From contig CP128433.1 in assembly GCA_032615215.1 (NCBI GenBank), positions 1,137,501 through 1,201,500 of the forward strand: a stretch of 64,000 nucleotides of DNA, given 5' to 3'. Each line of letters begins with the position of its first letter. The first letter of the stretch is position 1. Source of the stretch: Microbulbifer sp. MKSA007. Lineage in GTDB: Bacteria > Pseudomonadota > Gammaproteobacteria > Pseudomonadales > Cellvibrionaceae. Under the pieces are notes generated by a model. The model did no database searches and was not told the origin of the DNA. It worked only from the letters and a program-made list of their open reading frames with translations. The translations under genes were made by a program, and so were the position numbers. Shown here piece by piece: positions 10,078 to 18,991 of the stretch.

Positions 10078-11379
10078 CTAAGGGGTGCGAGAAAGATTTT
10101 CGTTGCCGGTTGCGTGTACGGCAATATTGTCTTCAATACGCACGCCGCCGTAGGGGCGGAAGCTGTCGACCTTATCCCAGTTAACCTCGGCAGCGAGGTC
10201 TGAGTCTTTTAGCTCTCCCAATAGGCTATCGATAAAGTAGAGTCCAGGTTCGATGGTAAATACCTGGTTCTCCTCGATAGTTCGGCTGGTGCGCAGGAAC
10301 GGGTACTCGGCCGGTGGGGGTGTCGTGCCTCCATCGGGGCCGGTTTGGTGACCGCCGACATCGTGTACCTGGAGGCCGAGGAAGTGACCCAGGCCGTGTG
10401 GCAGGAAGGGGCGAGTTAAGCCGGATTCCACGGCATTCTCGGCAGAGGTTTTGATTATGCCAAATTGGGCCAACAGCTCTCCCACGTTGAAGTGGCACTG
10501 GCGATGTAGTTCCGGGTAAGGCAGGCCAGGCTTGAGGCCGTCTACCAGCTGCAACTGCTTTTCATCCATACCCGCTACCAGCTCTGCGAACTCATTATCG
10601 GCATAGGCGTAGGTGCGAGTGATATCAGAGCAGTAGCCATTGCAGTCAGCACCCGCATCGATCAGGAAGCTTTTCAGCTGCGGCTCAGGCAGGCGCTCAG
10701 TAGACAGGTGGGTGTAATGCAGGATTGCGGCGTGTTCATTCAGGGCAACAATATTGCCGTAGGGCATACGGTTCTCACCCTGGCCTGCAGCGCCCAGGTA
10801 GGCCTGATTGATTTCAAATTCACTGGCGCCACTGCGGAAAGCCTGTTCGGCGGCGCGGTGCCCATTGACCGCAATACGGTTCGCCTCACGCAGGCAGGCG
10901 ACCTCATAAGGCGTTTTATAAGCGCGGGCCCAGTGCAAGCGGTTGATCAGAAGCTCCGGATTTTCCTCCCCCAGTGACCAGCCTTGCAGCTTGTCGCTCT
11001 CACCGATAAAAGCGGCATTCTCCGGGCTCAAGAACGCTTGGGCATCGGCCGGCTTGCTCAGTAGCTCGATATCGTAGAAATCGCTCCAGAAGGTCTGGGG
11101 TGCCGGCGGTACATAGTGCCAAAAGTCTACTGGGCGGTAGAACAAAAGCTTTGGCTTTTGTCCGCGCTGATAGATAACCCAGCTGTGGGGGTTGTCGGTA
11201 ATGGGAACCAGTGCCTTAAAGTGGGGATTCACCTTAAACGGGTAATAGTTATCGTCTAGGAACTGCACCCTGGGAGCGCCACTGAATACGTTGAGGGTAT
11301 CAAACCCGCTCTGTTCGAGGATTTCGTCGTAGCGGCGGCACAGGGTGGCCATATGATCGGCGTAAAGGTTTTTATCCAT
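10078..11379 (-). CDS. pepQ: Xaa-Pro dipeptidase PepQ (M24 metallopeptidase)
   Basis: Cleaves dipeptides with C-terminal proline in the cytoplasm. The start at ATG 11379 gives MDKNLYADHMATLCRRYDEI with a ccggggag ribosome site; an in-frame upstream extension to 11517 has no family support. The 433-residue product carries the five M24 metal ligands: two Asp in LIDAGADCNGYCSDITRTY, His in PHGLGHFLGLQVHD, Glu in FTIEPGLYF and Glu in GGVRIEDN. It is divergent from purU with about 80 bp between the starts. E. coli PepQ is 443 residues with the same layout. Confidence 0.92.
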   Translation of the reverse strand: MDKNLYADHMATLCRRYDEILEQSGFDTLNVFSGAPRVQFLDDNYYPFKVNPHFKALVPITDNPHSWVIYQRGQKPKLLFYRPVDFWHYVPPAPQTFWSDFYDIELLSKPADAQAFLSPENAAFIGESDKLQGWSLGEENPELLINRLHWARAYKTPYEVACLREANRIAVNGHRAAEQAFRSGASEFEINQAYLGAAGQGENRMPYGNIVALNEHAAILHYTHLSTERLPEPQLKSFLIDAGADCNGYCSDITRTYAYADNEFAELVAGMDEKQLQLVDGLKPGLPYPELHRQCHFNVGELLAQFGIIKTSAENAVESGLTRPFLPHGLGHFLGLQVHDVGGHQTGPDGGTTPPPAEYPFLRTSRTIEENQVFTIEPGLYFIDSLLGELKDSDLAAEVNWDKVDSFRPYGGVRIEDNIAVHATGNENLSRTP

Positions 11380-11462
11380 GTTCTCCCCGGAATGGATCGC
11401 TGAATCGTAAAGTCGGCATAGTGTATAGTCTGGACTCTGGATATTTGGCCTGAAATTTGACC

Positions 11463-12302
11463 ATGGAAAAGAAGATACTGCTGACCGACTGCCCCGATGA
11501 TAAGGGGCTGATCGCAAAGATTACCAATATTTGCTACAAGCACCAGCTGAACATCATCAAGAATGATGAGTTTGTGGACCGGGTTGAGGGGCGCTTCTTT
11601 ATGCGCACTGCCCTGGAGGGTATCTTTAACGATACCACCTTCCTGGAAGATCTGGATATGACGCTGCCCCAGGGGGCAGAGCGTCGCCTGGTATCCATAG
11701 AGCGGAAGAAACGCCTGGTGCTGATGGTTACCCGCGAGCCCCACTGCCTGGGTGATATCCTGATGAAGTGCTATTCCGGCGCTATGGATGTGGAGATCGC
11801 GGCTGTTATCGGCAATCATCCGGATCTGGAGGGGCTGGTACAGAAGTTTGATATTCCTTTCCACTGTATTTCTGCTGAGGGGGTGGAGCGCGGAGCTCAC
11901 GAGCAGCAAGTGGCCACCTTAGTGGATGAGTACAATCCAGATTATTTGGTGCTGGCCAAGTATATGCGCGTGCTAACCCCTGATTTTGTTGCTCGCTATA
12001 GTGGGCGCATTATCAACATCCACCATTCTTTCCTGCCCGCATTTATTGGAGCCAAGCCCTATCAGCAGGCCTACGAGCGTGGAGTAAAAATTATTGGAGC
12101 CACAGCTCACTTTGTTACCGACGATCTGGATGAAGGGCCGATCATTGAACAGGATGTAATACATGTGGATCATGCCTATTCTGCAGAAACCATGGCGGAT
12201 GCAGGTAGGGATGTTGAAAAATTGGTTTTGACTCGAGCGCTGCAACTAGTTTTGCAGGAACGAGTGTTTATACACGGAAATAAAACAGTGGTATTTAAAT
12301 AG
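11463..12302 (+). CDS. purU: Formyltetrahydrofolate deformylase PurU
   Basis: Hydrolyses 10-formyltetrahydrofolate to tetrahydrofolate and formate, balancing one-carbon pools. Residues 1-80 form an ACT domain (KKILLTDCPDDKGLIAKITN). The rest is a formyltransferase-fold hydrolase with INIHHSFLPAFIGAKPY and GATAHFVTDDLDEGPII, which hold the conserved Asn/His/Asp triad. The start chosen is ATG 11463; an in-frame TTG lies two codons upstream. The 279-residue length is normal. It shares one-carbon metabolism with gcvP and metE in this window, but it is not in an operon with them. Confidence 0.95.
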   Translation: MEKKILLTDCPDDKGLIAKITNICYKHQLNIIKNDEFVDRVEGRFFMRTALEGIFNDTTFLEDLDMTLPQGAERRLVSIERKKRLVLMVTREPHCLGDILMKCYSGAMDVEIAAVIGNHPDLEGLVQKFDIPFHCISAEGVERGAHEQQVATLVDEYNPDYLVLAKYMRVLTPDFVARYSGRIINIHHSFLPAFIGAKPYQQAYERGVKIIGATAHFVTDDLDEGPIIEQDVIHVDHAYSAETMADAGRDVEKLVLTRALQLVLQERVFIHGNKTVVFK

Positions 12303-12372
12303 AAACGCAGTAAACAATACTAACTTTGCGCTCGATGTAGTAAAGCTGGTTAGTGTTTAGAGAGGATTTTGA

Positions 12373-12789
12373 GTGAATAATAAAAATATTAGCAGTTTTC
12401 AGGCCCGCTTATTTATTGCCGCTGGCCTAGCGTTACCTATTTTTCTCAGTGCCTGTTCCAGTAACAAGCCGATTCCCGGAATGAAAGAGTCGTTTGTAAC
12501 TGAGATTGCTCAAAACGGAGCTAAGCGTTTTACATTTACTCTTGAGAAGGATCGGCAGGATCTTCCTCCCCCAGTTTCAAACCAGCCTAGTTCTCAACGT
12601 CGAATGCAGCGGGATACAATCGGTTTGGGAGGCCGTTCAAGTGACCGAGTAGAGCGTTATTTAGATTGGGCTCTCGAGCAAAAGATGTTGGAAACCGGTT
12701 TCTGTGAGCGTGGCTATTTTGAAATTGAACGGGTTATTTCTGCAGATGGGGGTGAGGTGCGGGGAGAGTGCCGAGAAGGCGCTTTTTAG
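12373..12789 (+). CDS. Small lipoprotein of unknown function
   Basis: I do not recognise this 138-residue protein. It has a signal sequence ending in a lipobox (LFIAAGLALPIFLSAC, then SSN), so it should be lipid-anchored in the envelope. The mature part is charged and has two Cys near the end (GFCERGYF and RGECREG), which may form a disulfide. The start is GTG 12373 with an agaggat ribosome site. It lies 70 bp after purU in the same direction and about 90 bp before a PAS-AraC regulator. Base composition becomes more AT-rich from here. Confidence 0.7.
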   Translation: MNNKNISSFQARLFIAAGLALPIFLSACSSNKPIPGMKESFVTEIAQNGAKRFTFTLEKDRQDLPPPVSNQPSSQRRMQRDTIGLGGRSSDRVERYLDWALEQKMLETGFCERGYFEIERVISADGGEVRGECREGAF

Positions 12790-12876
12790 TGTCTTTTCTG
12801 CTTGCTAGACCTGTGCAGTAATTCAAGCCGATGTAAAAAGACAGGGGCTCTTTACCAGCTATTGCAGATAATAATA

Positions 12877-13608
12877 ATGAAGTCTGAATCAATATTGGAA
12901 ATGGTGTCTACCCAGCAGATTATTGCGGTTTTTGATTTAATATCAGATATTATTTTTTGGGTAAAAGATGATTCTGGTTACGTAGTACATTGTAACCGAG
13001 AGTTTATTGAGCATGTTGGATGCAGGTCCCTTAATCAGGTTGTGGGCCGCTCTGATATGGATTTTTCCCCCTCTTATCTCGCAAAAAACTATATGCGTGA
13101 TGACCAAAGAGTGATGGAGGGCGAAACGATTACAGATCGACTGGAGTTGAATATAGGGAAAAGTGGAGAGTTGGTTTGGTTTACGACATCCAAGCGCCCA
13201 CTAAAGAATTCCACTGGAAAAATTATTGGTACCTATGGCGTAGCTCGCGACCTTAATGAAACGGTCAAAACGCTCTCCAGAATGGATAAGCTGAAAAAGC
13301 CTGTTGAATATATTAAAAATAATTACAGTCAGCCGATTACTGTCGAACAGCTAGCAGAGGTAGCCAGTTTGTCTGTTAGCGCCCTTGAGAGGCGATTTAA
13401 AAAGTATTTGGAGAAAACTCCAATGCAGTTTGTCAGGGAGGTTAGGTTAGAGAACTCCCGTCGTATGCTGGTGGACACTCAGCGGCCAATTTCTGAAATC
13501 GCATACCGTGTCGGATTTCCATCTCACAGTTACTTCAGTAGACATTTCAAGACCATGTTTGGGCAGCTTCCCGCTATTTATAGAGAAGAAGTTCAGTCTC
13601 AACTTTGA
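12877..13608 (+). CDS. PAS-domain AraC-family transcription regulator
   Basis: Predicted one-component regulator. Residues about 10-125 form a PAS sensor domain (IIFWVKDDSGYVVHCNREF; GTYGVARDLNETV), and residues about 145-243 an AraC/XylS double helix-turn-helix (VEQLAEVASLSVSALERRFK and IAYRVGFPSHSYFSRHFK). The start is taken at ATG 12877 (MKSESILEMV); an in-frame ATG at 12802 adds an unlikely N-terminus. It lies about 380 bp upstream of a TonB-dependent receptor read in the same direction and is a reasonable candidate to control it. The ligand is not evident. Confidence 0.85.
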   Translation: MKSESILEMVSTQQIIAVFDLISDIIFWVKDDSGYVVHCNREFIEHVGCRSLNQVVGRSDMDFSPSYLAKNYMRDDQRVMEGETITDRLELNIGKSGELVWFTTSKRPLKNSTGKIIGTYGVARDLNETVKTLSRMDKLKKPVEYIKNNYSQPITVEQLAEVASLSVSALERRFKKYLEKTPMQFVREVRLENSRRMLVDTQRPISEIAYRVGFPSHSYFSRHFKTMFGQLPAIYREEVQSQL

Positions 13609-13924
13609 ATGCGATAGGCCATTCCTGAACTACTTAGAGATGGATAATCAATAGAAGTTTTTTATTGAAATGGTTTGGTGCTGGCTTTCTTCTCTTTAAA
13701 AATAGTTTATCTATTTGTTGAATATCCTGTAAATCCATAATCGAATTTTGGCCTTTCATACCTTCTAATACCTTTCCCTTAGTGTCCTCCAAAATTCCAA
13801 ACGCCGATTTTGTTCTATTCCTGTCTCAGTTTCTATTACCCCCTTATCCCGTTTTTTTCTTAGGGTTTTAGTGCTCAACAAGTGGACTGTCATTACGGGG
13901 TTTAGGGTCCCCTGACGGTTTCTC

Positions 13925-13956
13925 GCCCCTCTCCAATTTGGAGAGGGGCTCTTTTA
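13925..13956 (+). promoter_or_regulatory. Hairpin in the TonB-receptor leader
   Basis: Perfect 10-bp stem (gcccctctcc with ggagaggggc, 13925-13934 and 13940-13949), loop aattt, then tctttt, 33 bases before the receptor start. It could be a terminator of the preceding transcript or an attenuator of the receptor gene. The rest of the 380-bp gap from 13609 holds T-rich sequence and no gene that I can see. Confidence 0.55.
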
Positions 13957-13988
13957 AAAAACTTATAAGAAAAGAAAGTTGGGATACT

Positions 13989-16796
13989 ATGAAAACAGTC
14001 AAGAATAATAGACGAACCACGGTCAAAATCTGGAGCCGGGAGATTAAGCAGAAATCGCTAGTCTCCGCTATTTCATTAGCCATTAGTAGCGTGGCGATTG
14101 CTGATGATATCTCTGAGAAAGACAAACCGATGGATCAAATTGAGGTAATCGGAATTCTTGAGAGTAATACCAGAAACCTGGAAATTAAGCGGGATTCTAA
14201 TGCTATTGTAGACGCGATAACCGCCGAGGATGTGGGCAAGTTCCCGGATAAGAATGTTGCAGACTCTCTTCAGCGCGTGCCAGGGATCACAATTACACGC
14301 AGTGGTGGAGAGGGTAGTCGAGTCAGTATTCGTGGCACCAGTGCCGAGTGGACCTTGACTCAGTTAAATGGAAACTACATTGCAACCTCTGATGGAGAAG
14401 CGCCATCTCGAAGCTTTAATTACACTTTGCTGCCATCCAACATGATTAGCAAAGTAGAAGTTTACAAAAGCCCGGAAGCTAGAATTGATGAAGGAGGAAT
14501 TGGCGGAACGGTTATTCTACACAGTCGTAAGCCTCTGGAAATGGATTCTGGTGAGGGTGTTATAACTACTGAAACCACTTACTCAGATACTAATGAGCAG
14601 TGGGAACCTCAATATAGTGCTTTTTACTCCTGGAAAAATGAGAGTGAAACCTTTGGTATCCTGGCTGGATATACCAAGCAGGACAGAACCGTAACCTCAA
14701 TTGAAAACTACGCGAGCCATTGGCGATTCCATTCAGATACAGTTGAAGGTGCTGAGCGTCCGGCAATTGTTGACCAGGAAACTGGTGAAGTTTACAACAA
14801 TGTTTGGGCGCCCAGAGCTATGGGTATTGGTAATCATGAGCAGGATAGGGCCAGGGATGGTTATCAAATTACTACTCAATGGCGGCCAACTGAGCGTTTG
14901 GAATTTTCTCTGAACTATTTCGGTTCCCAGTTGGGATACGATACCCGTAGTCAGAATCTCACCTTAGCTGAATGGAATGATAACCATAACCCCTACTTTG
15001 GCGTTGAGCTGGAAGGGGATACCGTGGTCACCTATGGCAACGGTGATAACGGCTTGCTAAATGCTGATAACTGGGGCGATGCTGATGTCAATGGTGGTGT
15101 TGAGGTAGAGCGAGGCTTAATGTCTCCGCAATTGACCGGGCAGGATAGCTACGGTGAATCAGAATCTCATACATTCGACCTCGAAATTCTGTATGAAGGT
15201 GATTCTTACACAGCAGCAGTGAATATTGGGCGCAGCTCTGCAAAAGGAGGTGTCTCCGAAAGAATCATGGCAAATATGGATGCACGTTATGGTTCCGTAA
15301 ATAGTTGGCTGTGGTCTATTGCCGACGGGGAACCTAGCTACGAAATCTCTACAGATCTCACCTCGGATCAGGAGGCCTATCCATATTATGACTGGTTTAG
15401 TTCTGACGCTACCCAAAATCGGGATAGGGAAGATTATTATCAGCTTGACCTGGGATTTGATACCAATTGGGGAATAGTTAACAAAATCTATGTCGGTACT
15501 AAATATCGGGATCATGAAGCCAAGTCCCTAAGAGATACTTTCCTGTGGGATGACGGTATTTCGGATAACGGTGGTTATCGTGGGTGGTTGTCGGGTACCG
15601 AATGGTTCCACAACCCGGATTTTCATCCAGACACTTCAATCTTACTTGGCGGCAGCGTAATCGATAATAGCGCAGGCGATACCGGGGCTATTAACTATCT
15701 GCCTTTTGATATAGATGCGCTTAAAGCCTACGTTAGTGATAATTTTACCCGGACTGTAGTTCCTGTCTTATCCGGTACCTATACCATCGAGGAGAAAATA
15801 TTTTCACTTTACGCACAGGCAGATTTTGAATGGGAAGCCTTCCGGGGTAACTTTGGTGTCCGCTATGTTAATACCGACTTAACTACCTCGACGTACGATG
15901 ACATCATTGGTCAAGAGACAGATATCACCAATGCAAATAACCGAAGTGCTGATAGTGAAAACTTCCTGCCAAGTTTGAATATTGCCTGGGATCTAACTGA
16001 TGACCTTGTAATACGATTTGCTGCAGCAAAAACCATGTCTCGAGTTAGTTATGCTGATTTGGGGCAGGCTGAGTCTTATGGCCCCCCTGTAAATATTAAC
16101 TCGCCGGATTCTTGGACCGGCCGTGGGACTGGCACTTCAGCAAATACTGGGCTAGAAGCGATGCTTTCCAATCAATTCGACCTGGGAATTGAATGGTATT
16201 ACTTTGATGCTTCCGCACTTGGGGCAACATTATTTAGTAAGGATATCAGCAACCTTCCTATAACCACAACTGAAGTTGTATTACGTGAGCACAATTGCTG
16301 CAATGGACCCATTGAAGTCGACATGACCACAAAAACGGGTGGTGCTGAGGCAACTTCAAGAGGCGTTGAGCTGTTTGCACAACACGCGTTCGAAAGTGGT
16401 TTTGGTGTAATGGCAAATTATACCTACACCGACACCAGTACTTCAGGGGTGTTTGTTAATGGTGAAGAAACTGAGGCAGAAATTCCTGGAACGGCTAAGC
16501 ACCAGTACAATCTTTCCGGTTATTATGAAAATGATTTGTACAGTGTGCGAGCATCTTATAACTGGAAAGATGATCGAGCTGGGGGGCTTCACCAAGGGTA
16601 TAATTTATATGATAAAGCTTATGGGCAGCTTGATCTTAATGCCAGCTTTACCTTCAATGAAAACCTAAATTTCACGGCATCTATCATTAATTTAACGGAG
16701 GAAAAGGCAGAGGGGTTCTGGAAGCAGGAAAACAGAATGACTTATTATAATTACTCTGGGCGCAGACTATATATTGGTGCAAACTATAAATTCTAA
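13989..16796 (+). CDS. TonB-dependent outer-membrane receptor, TIGR01782-like
   Basis: Outer-membrane beta-barrel with N-terminal plug for active uptake of a large ligand. The start is taken at ATG 13989, giving a cationic leader and signal sequence ending near SSVAIADD. The plug domain reads MDQIEVIGI (TonB-box area), TAEDVGKFPDKNVADSLQRV, PGITITRSGGEGSRVSIRG and GGTVILHSRKPL. The barrel ends in the canonical C-terminal aromatic (IGANYKF). The 935-residue length and motifs match the Xanthomonas/Caulobacter class often linked to carbohydrate uptake. It ends in a terminator and is followed at once by an Endo H-like glycosidase, so glycan uptake is a sensible guess. Confidence 0.9.
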   Translation: MKTVKNNRRTTVKIWSREIKQKSLVSAISLAISSVAIADDISEKDKPMDQIEVIGILESNTRNLEIKRDSNAIVDAITAEDVGKFPDKNVADSLQRVPGITITRSGGEGSRVSIRGTSAEWTLTQLNGNYIATSDGEAPSRSFNYTLLPSNMISKVEVYKSPEARIDEGGIGGTVILHSRKPLEMDSGEGVITTETTYSDTNEQWEPQYSAFYSWKNESETFGILAGYTKQDRTVTSIENYASHWRFHSDTVEGAERPAIVDQETGEVYNNVWAPRAMGIGNHEQDRARDGYQITTQWRPTERLEFSLNYFGSQLGYDTRSQNLTLAEWNDNHNPYFGVELEGDTVVTYGNGDNGLLNADNWGDADVNGGVEVERGLMSPQLTGQDSYGESESHTFDLEILYEGDSYTAAVNIGRSSAKGGVSERIMANMDARYGSVNSWLWSIADGEPSYEISTDLTSDQEAYPYYDWFSSDATQNRDREDYYQLDLGFDTNWGIVNKIYVGTKYRDHEAKSLRDTFLWDDGISDNGGYRGWLSGTEWFHNPDFHPDTSILLGGSVIDNSAGDTGAINYLPFDIDALKAYVSDNFTRTVVPVLSGTYTIEEKIFSLYAQADFEWEAFRGNFGVRYVNTDLTTSTYDDIIGQETDITNANNRSADSENFLPSLNIAWDLTDDLVIRFAAAKTMSRVSYADLGQAESYGPPVNINSPDSWTGRGTGTSANTGLEAMLSNQFDLGIEWYYFDASALGATLFSKDISNLPITTTEVVLREHNCCNGPIEVDMTTKTGGAEATSRGVELFAQHAFESGFGVMANYTYTDTSTSGVFVNGEETEAEIPGTAKHQYNLSGYYENDLYSVRASYNWKDDRAGGLHQGYNLYDKAYGQLDLNASFTFNENLNFTASIINLTEEKAEGFWKQENRMTYYNYSGRRLYIGANYKF

Positions 16797-16818
16797 TACC
16801 TCGTTGATCGTAGTGTTG

Positions 16819-16851
16819 GGTGTAGAGTGTAAGCTCTACACCATTTTTTTT
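16819..16851 (+). terminator. Rho-independent terminator of the TonB receptor
   Basis: Nine-base-pair stem (ggtgtagag with ctctacacc, 16819-16827 and 16834-16842), loop tgtaag, then eight T after one A. Confidence 0.9.
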
Positions 16852-16897
16852 GACTATCGATATTAGATTATAGAATTTACATAACCACATAATAAAA

Positions 16898-18229
16898 ATG
16901 AGCATAAATATGAAACAATCGACACGTAGAGCAATGCAGACTGCTTGTGCCACCATTTTATTTCAGACTGGTGCATACGCAGATATTGAAGTGGTCAATT
17001 CGGATGACTGTCCCTCGGACACTACAACAGTAAGCTATTCTGAAGCGCTTAATTATCCTAATGAATTTTGTGATCTTCTCAATAATGGTGATTTGGTTGG
17101 TTTATCAGACGGGTCCTCAATAGAACATCTGGGAAATAATTGCCAATTGACGAGTAATGAAAGTCGCCAATTATCCATGACATTGTGTAAATCCGAACCT
17201 TCAGCGCCTCATGTTGTTAGTGGAAGCAGCTGTGCAACTGATGCAAGCCCGGTCACCTATCTTGAGGCTCAAATCTATAAGGATGAGCTGTGTTCCATCC
17301 TGGGGGACTGGGAAATTGCAAATCTTGCCGATAATGCCTCCATGGATGGCAGCGGGTATGGGTGTGGTTCACGTAAGAATGAAATCCGTGAGCTGGGCTC
17401 AACTCTGTGTAAATCTGATACTCCTCAGGAAAGTGTGTCAGCGCCTAAAGTTGCTTACGTAGAAGTTAATAGTAATAACCTGGGCAATGCAGGCTGCTTT
17501 ACAGAGAGCGATGGCAGCCAGTTGTTTGATATAGCTGTGATCTTCGCGGCAAATGTTAATTACGATGGTCAGAAAGCTGTACTGCATTTTAATGACCAAG
17601 TGTCAGACTTGCTCAATAACAATTTGAGTACAGTACAAGAATTGCAAGACAAGGGTACGAAAGTGGTGCTCAGCGTTCTCGGAAATCACCAAAATGCAGG
17701 TTGGTCCTGTTTTGCCGATGAGCAGTCCGCTGATGACTTTTCTCAGCAGCTAAAAGATGCCGTGGATCAGTATGGGTTGGATGGTATTGATATTGATGAT
17801 GAGTACTCACAGTGCAGCCAAACCTATTCTGACTCCTTGGTAAAAGTGACTAGTGCATTGCGAGAGAAGATGCCTAACAAAATTATTTCTAAAGCACTTT
17901 GGAGTGATACCGATGCTTTTCAGGCTGAATGGAATGGGAAGAAACTGGGCGACCAATTAACTTATGGTTGGGAGATGAGCTATTGGTTGGGCTCAAGTTG
18001 CACTTCACGAGTTCAGAAGTACTTAAACTTGGGGGTCGATAGATCCAAATTGGGTGTTGGCGCTTCTACTGTGTTGAATGGCGCTTCCGCTGCAAGTGCA
18101 TTAGCTTCCTGTAATGAAAATAATAACCTGGGTGGCGGCACTATGATATTTAATGTGACTAAAGATTCTAGCAGTTACCTTTCTACAATATGGCCAGGTA
18201 CTTCAGAGGTCCCTAATTGCCTTAAGTGA
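16898..18229 (+). CDS. Secreted Endo H-type endo-beta-N-acetylglucosaminidase (GH18) with duplicated Cys module
   Basis: Predicted to cut between the two core GlcNAc residues of N-linked glycans. A signal peptide ends near GAYADIE. Residues about 184-440 resemble Streptomyces Endo H closely: KVAYVEVNSNN, FDIAVIFAANVNYD, KVVLSVLGNHQNAGW and the GH18 motif YGLDGIDIDDEY, with likely catalytic D300 and E302 in DxxDxDxE. Before it are two tandem modules of unknown family with cysteines at 38, 58, 82, 97 and 112, 132, 156, 171; the spacings 20/24/15 are the same in both. The start may be ATG 16898 or 16910. It lies about 100 bp after a TonB receptor. High-mannose glycans are the family's usual substrate; the true substrate here is inferred. 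Confidence 0.85.
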   Translation: MSINMKQSTRRAMQTACATILFQTGAYADIEVVNSDDCPSDTTTVSYSEALNYPNEFCDLLNNGDLVGLSDGSSIEHLGNNCQLTSNESRQLSMTLCKSEPSAPHVVSGSSCATDASPVTYLEAQIYKDELCSILGDWEIANLADNASMDGSGYGCGSRKNEIRELGSTLCKSDTPQESVSAPKVAYVEVNSNNLGNAGCFTESDGSQLFDIAVIFAANVNYDGQKAVLHFNDQVSDLLNNNLSTVQELQDKGTKVVLSVLGNHQNAGWSCFADEQSADDFSQQLKDAVDQYGLDGIDIDDEYSQCSQTYSDSLVKVTSALREKMPNKIISKALWSDTDAFQAEWNGKKLGDQLTYGWEMSYWLGSSCTSRVQKYLNLGVDRSKLGVGASTVLNGASAASALASCNENNNLGGGTMIFNVTKDSSSYLSTIWPGTSEVPNCLK

Positions 18230-18480
18230 TTATATAAACCCTGGCTGATAGCCCCGTGGAAATTGGCATTAGTCGATGAAGCGGGGCAGCTCTAATAAAA
18301 AATGGATTTTGAAAAGTAGTTTAAGGGAGTGAAAAGGGTGTGCTCAATTATTGATTCTGATACTTATTTAAAATTACTATGTTGGGCCAACTTTCATTTT
18401 TCGAGTCAAGCGGGGATAGCCTGATATATTTTTACACTAGTAAAAGTAATGCTTCCCCTAATCAGTACGTAGAAACAACT

Positions 18481-18831
18481 TTACGAAGCCATTACTACCT
18501 TGCCACCTTCGCAAACAGATCCATTGTTTGGTCGATCATACCAGAACTTAATAGGTTTTCTAGCCGCGTGAGCTGCCAGAACTATGCTTTGTATTAGTTT
18601 AATTGATTCTTCAGTTACTTCCTGCGAATTCCCGACCTCAACATATATGCGCTTGCCGTCTCCGTCTGTGCATGCGGAATTAAAAGCTTGAGGAAAATTG
18701 ATCTCTAATCTTCCATCGGGCAAAACGCCTACTGTTTCAGAAACTTGATAACTAGGCATTCCGACACTTGCCGATACTATTGATGAAAAAGAAGTGCACA
18801 GAAAGAGTAGGCCAATAGAGGTTTTTTTCAT
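18481..18831 (-). CDS. Small secreted protein of unknown function
   Basis: A 116-residue protein that I do not recognise. It has a clear signal peptide (MKKTSIGLLFLCTSFSSIVS, then AS) and a ribosome site (aaggac) before the ATG at 18831. The mature part has two cysteines (NSACTDGDG and GSVCEGG), probably a disulfide, and segments KRIYVEVGN and KFWYDRPNNG. It lies between the glycosidase and gcvP on the minus strand, convergent with the glycosidase. No neighbour explains its role. The 250 bp between it and the glycosidase hold nothing I can identify. Confidence 0.65.
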   Translation of the reverse strand: MKKTSIGLLFLCTSFSSIVSASVGMPSYQVSETVGVLPDGRLEINFPQAFNSACTDGDGKRIYVEVGNSQEVTEESIKLIQSIVLAAHAARKPIKFWYDRPNNGSVCEGGKVVMAS

Positions 18832-18991
18832 TTGGAAGTCCTTTTTGGAGAGGCTTAAGCAAGTTAGGTTACTTGCAAGCTATAAGAGGCTAAGTTTGGA
18901 TGAAGTTAATGTCAATCAACTGGATTGCAAGCCGGGTGAAAAAAGCGGGCATTAAGCCCGCTTTTAAATCCATCTGTGAGAGTGTTAGATC

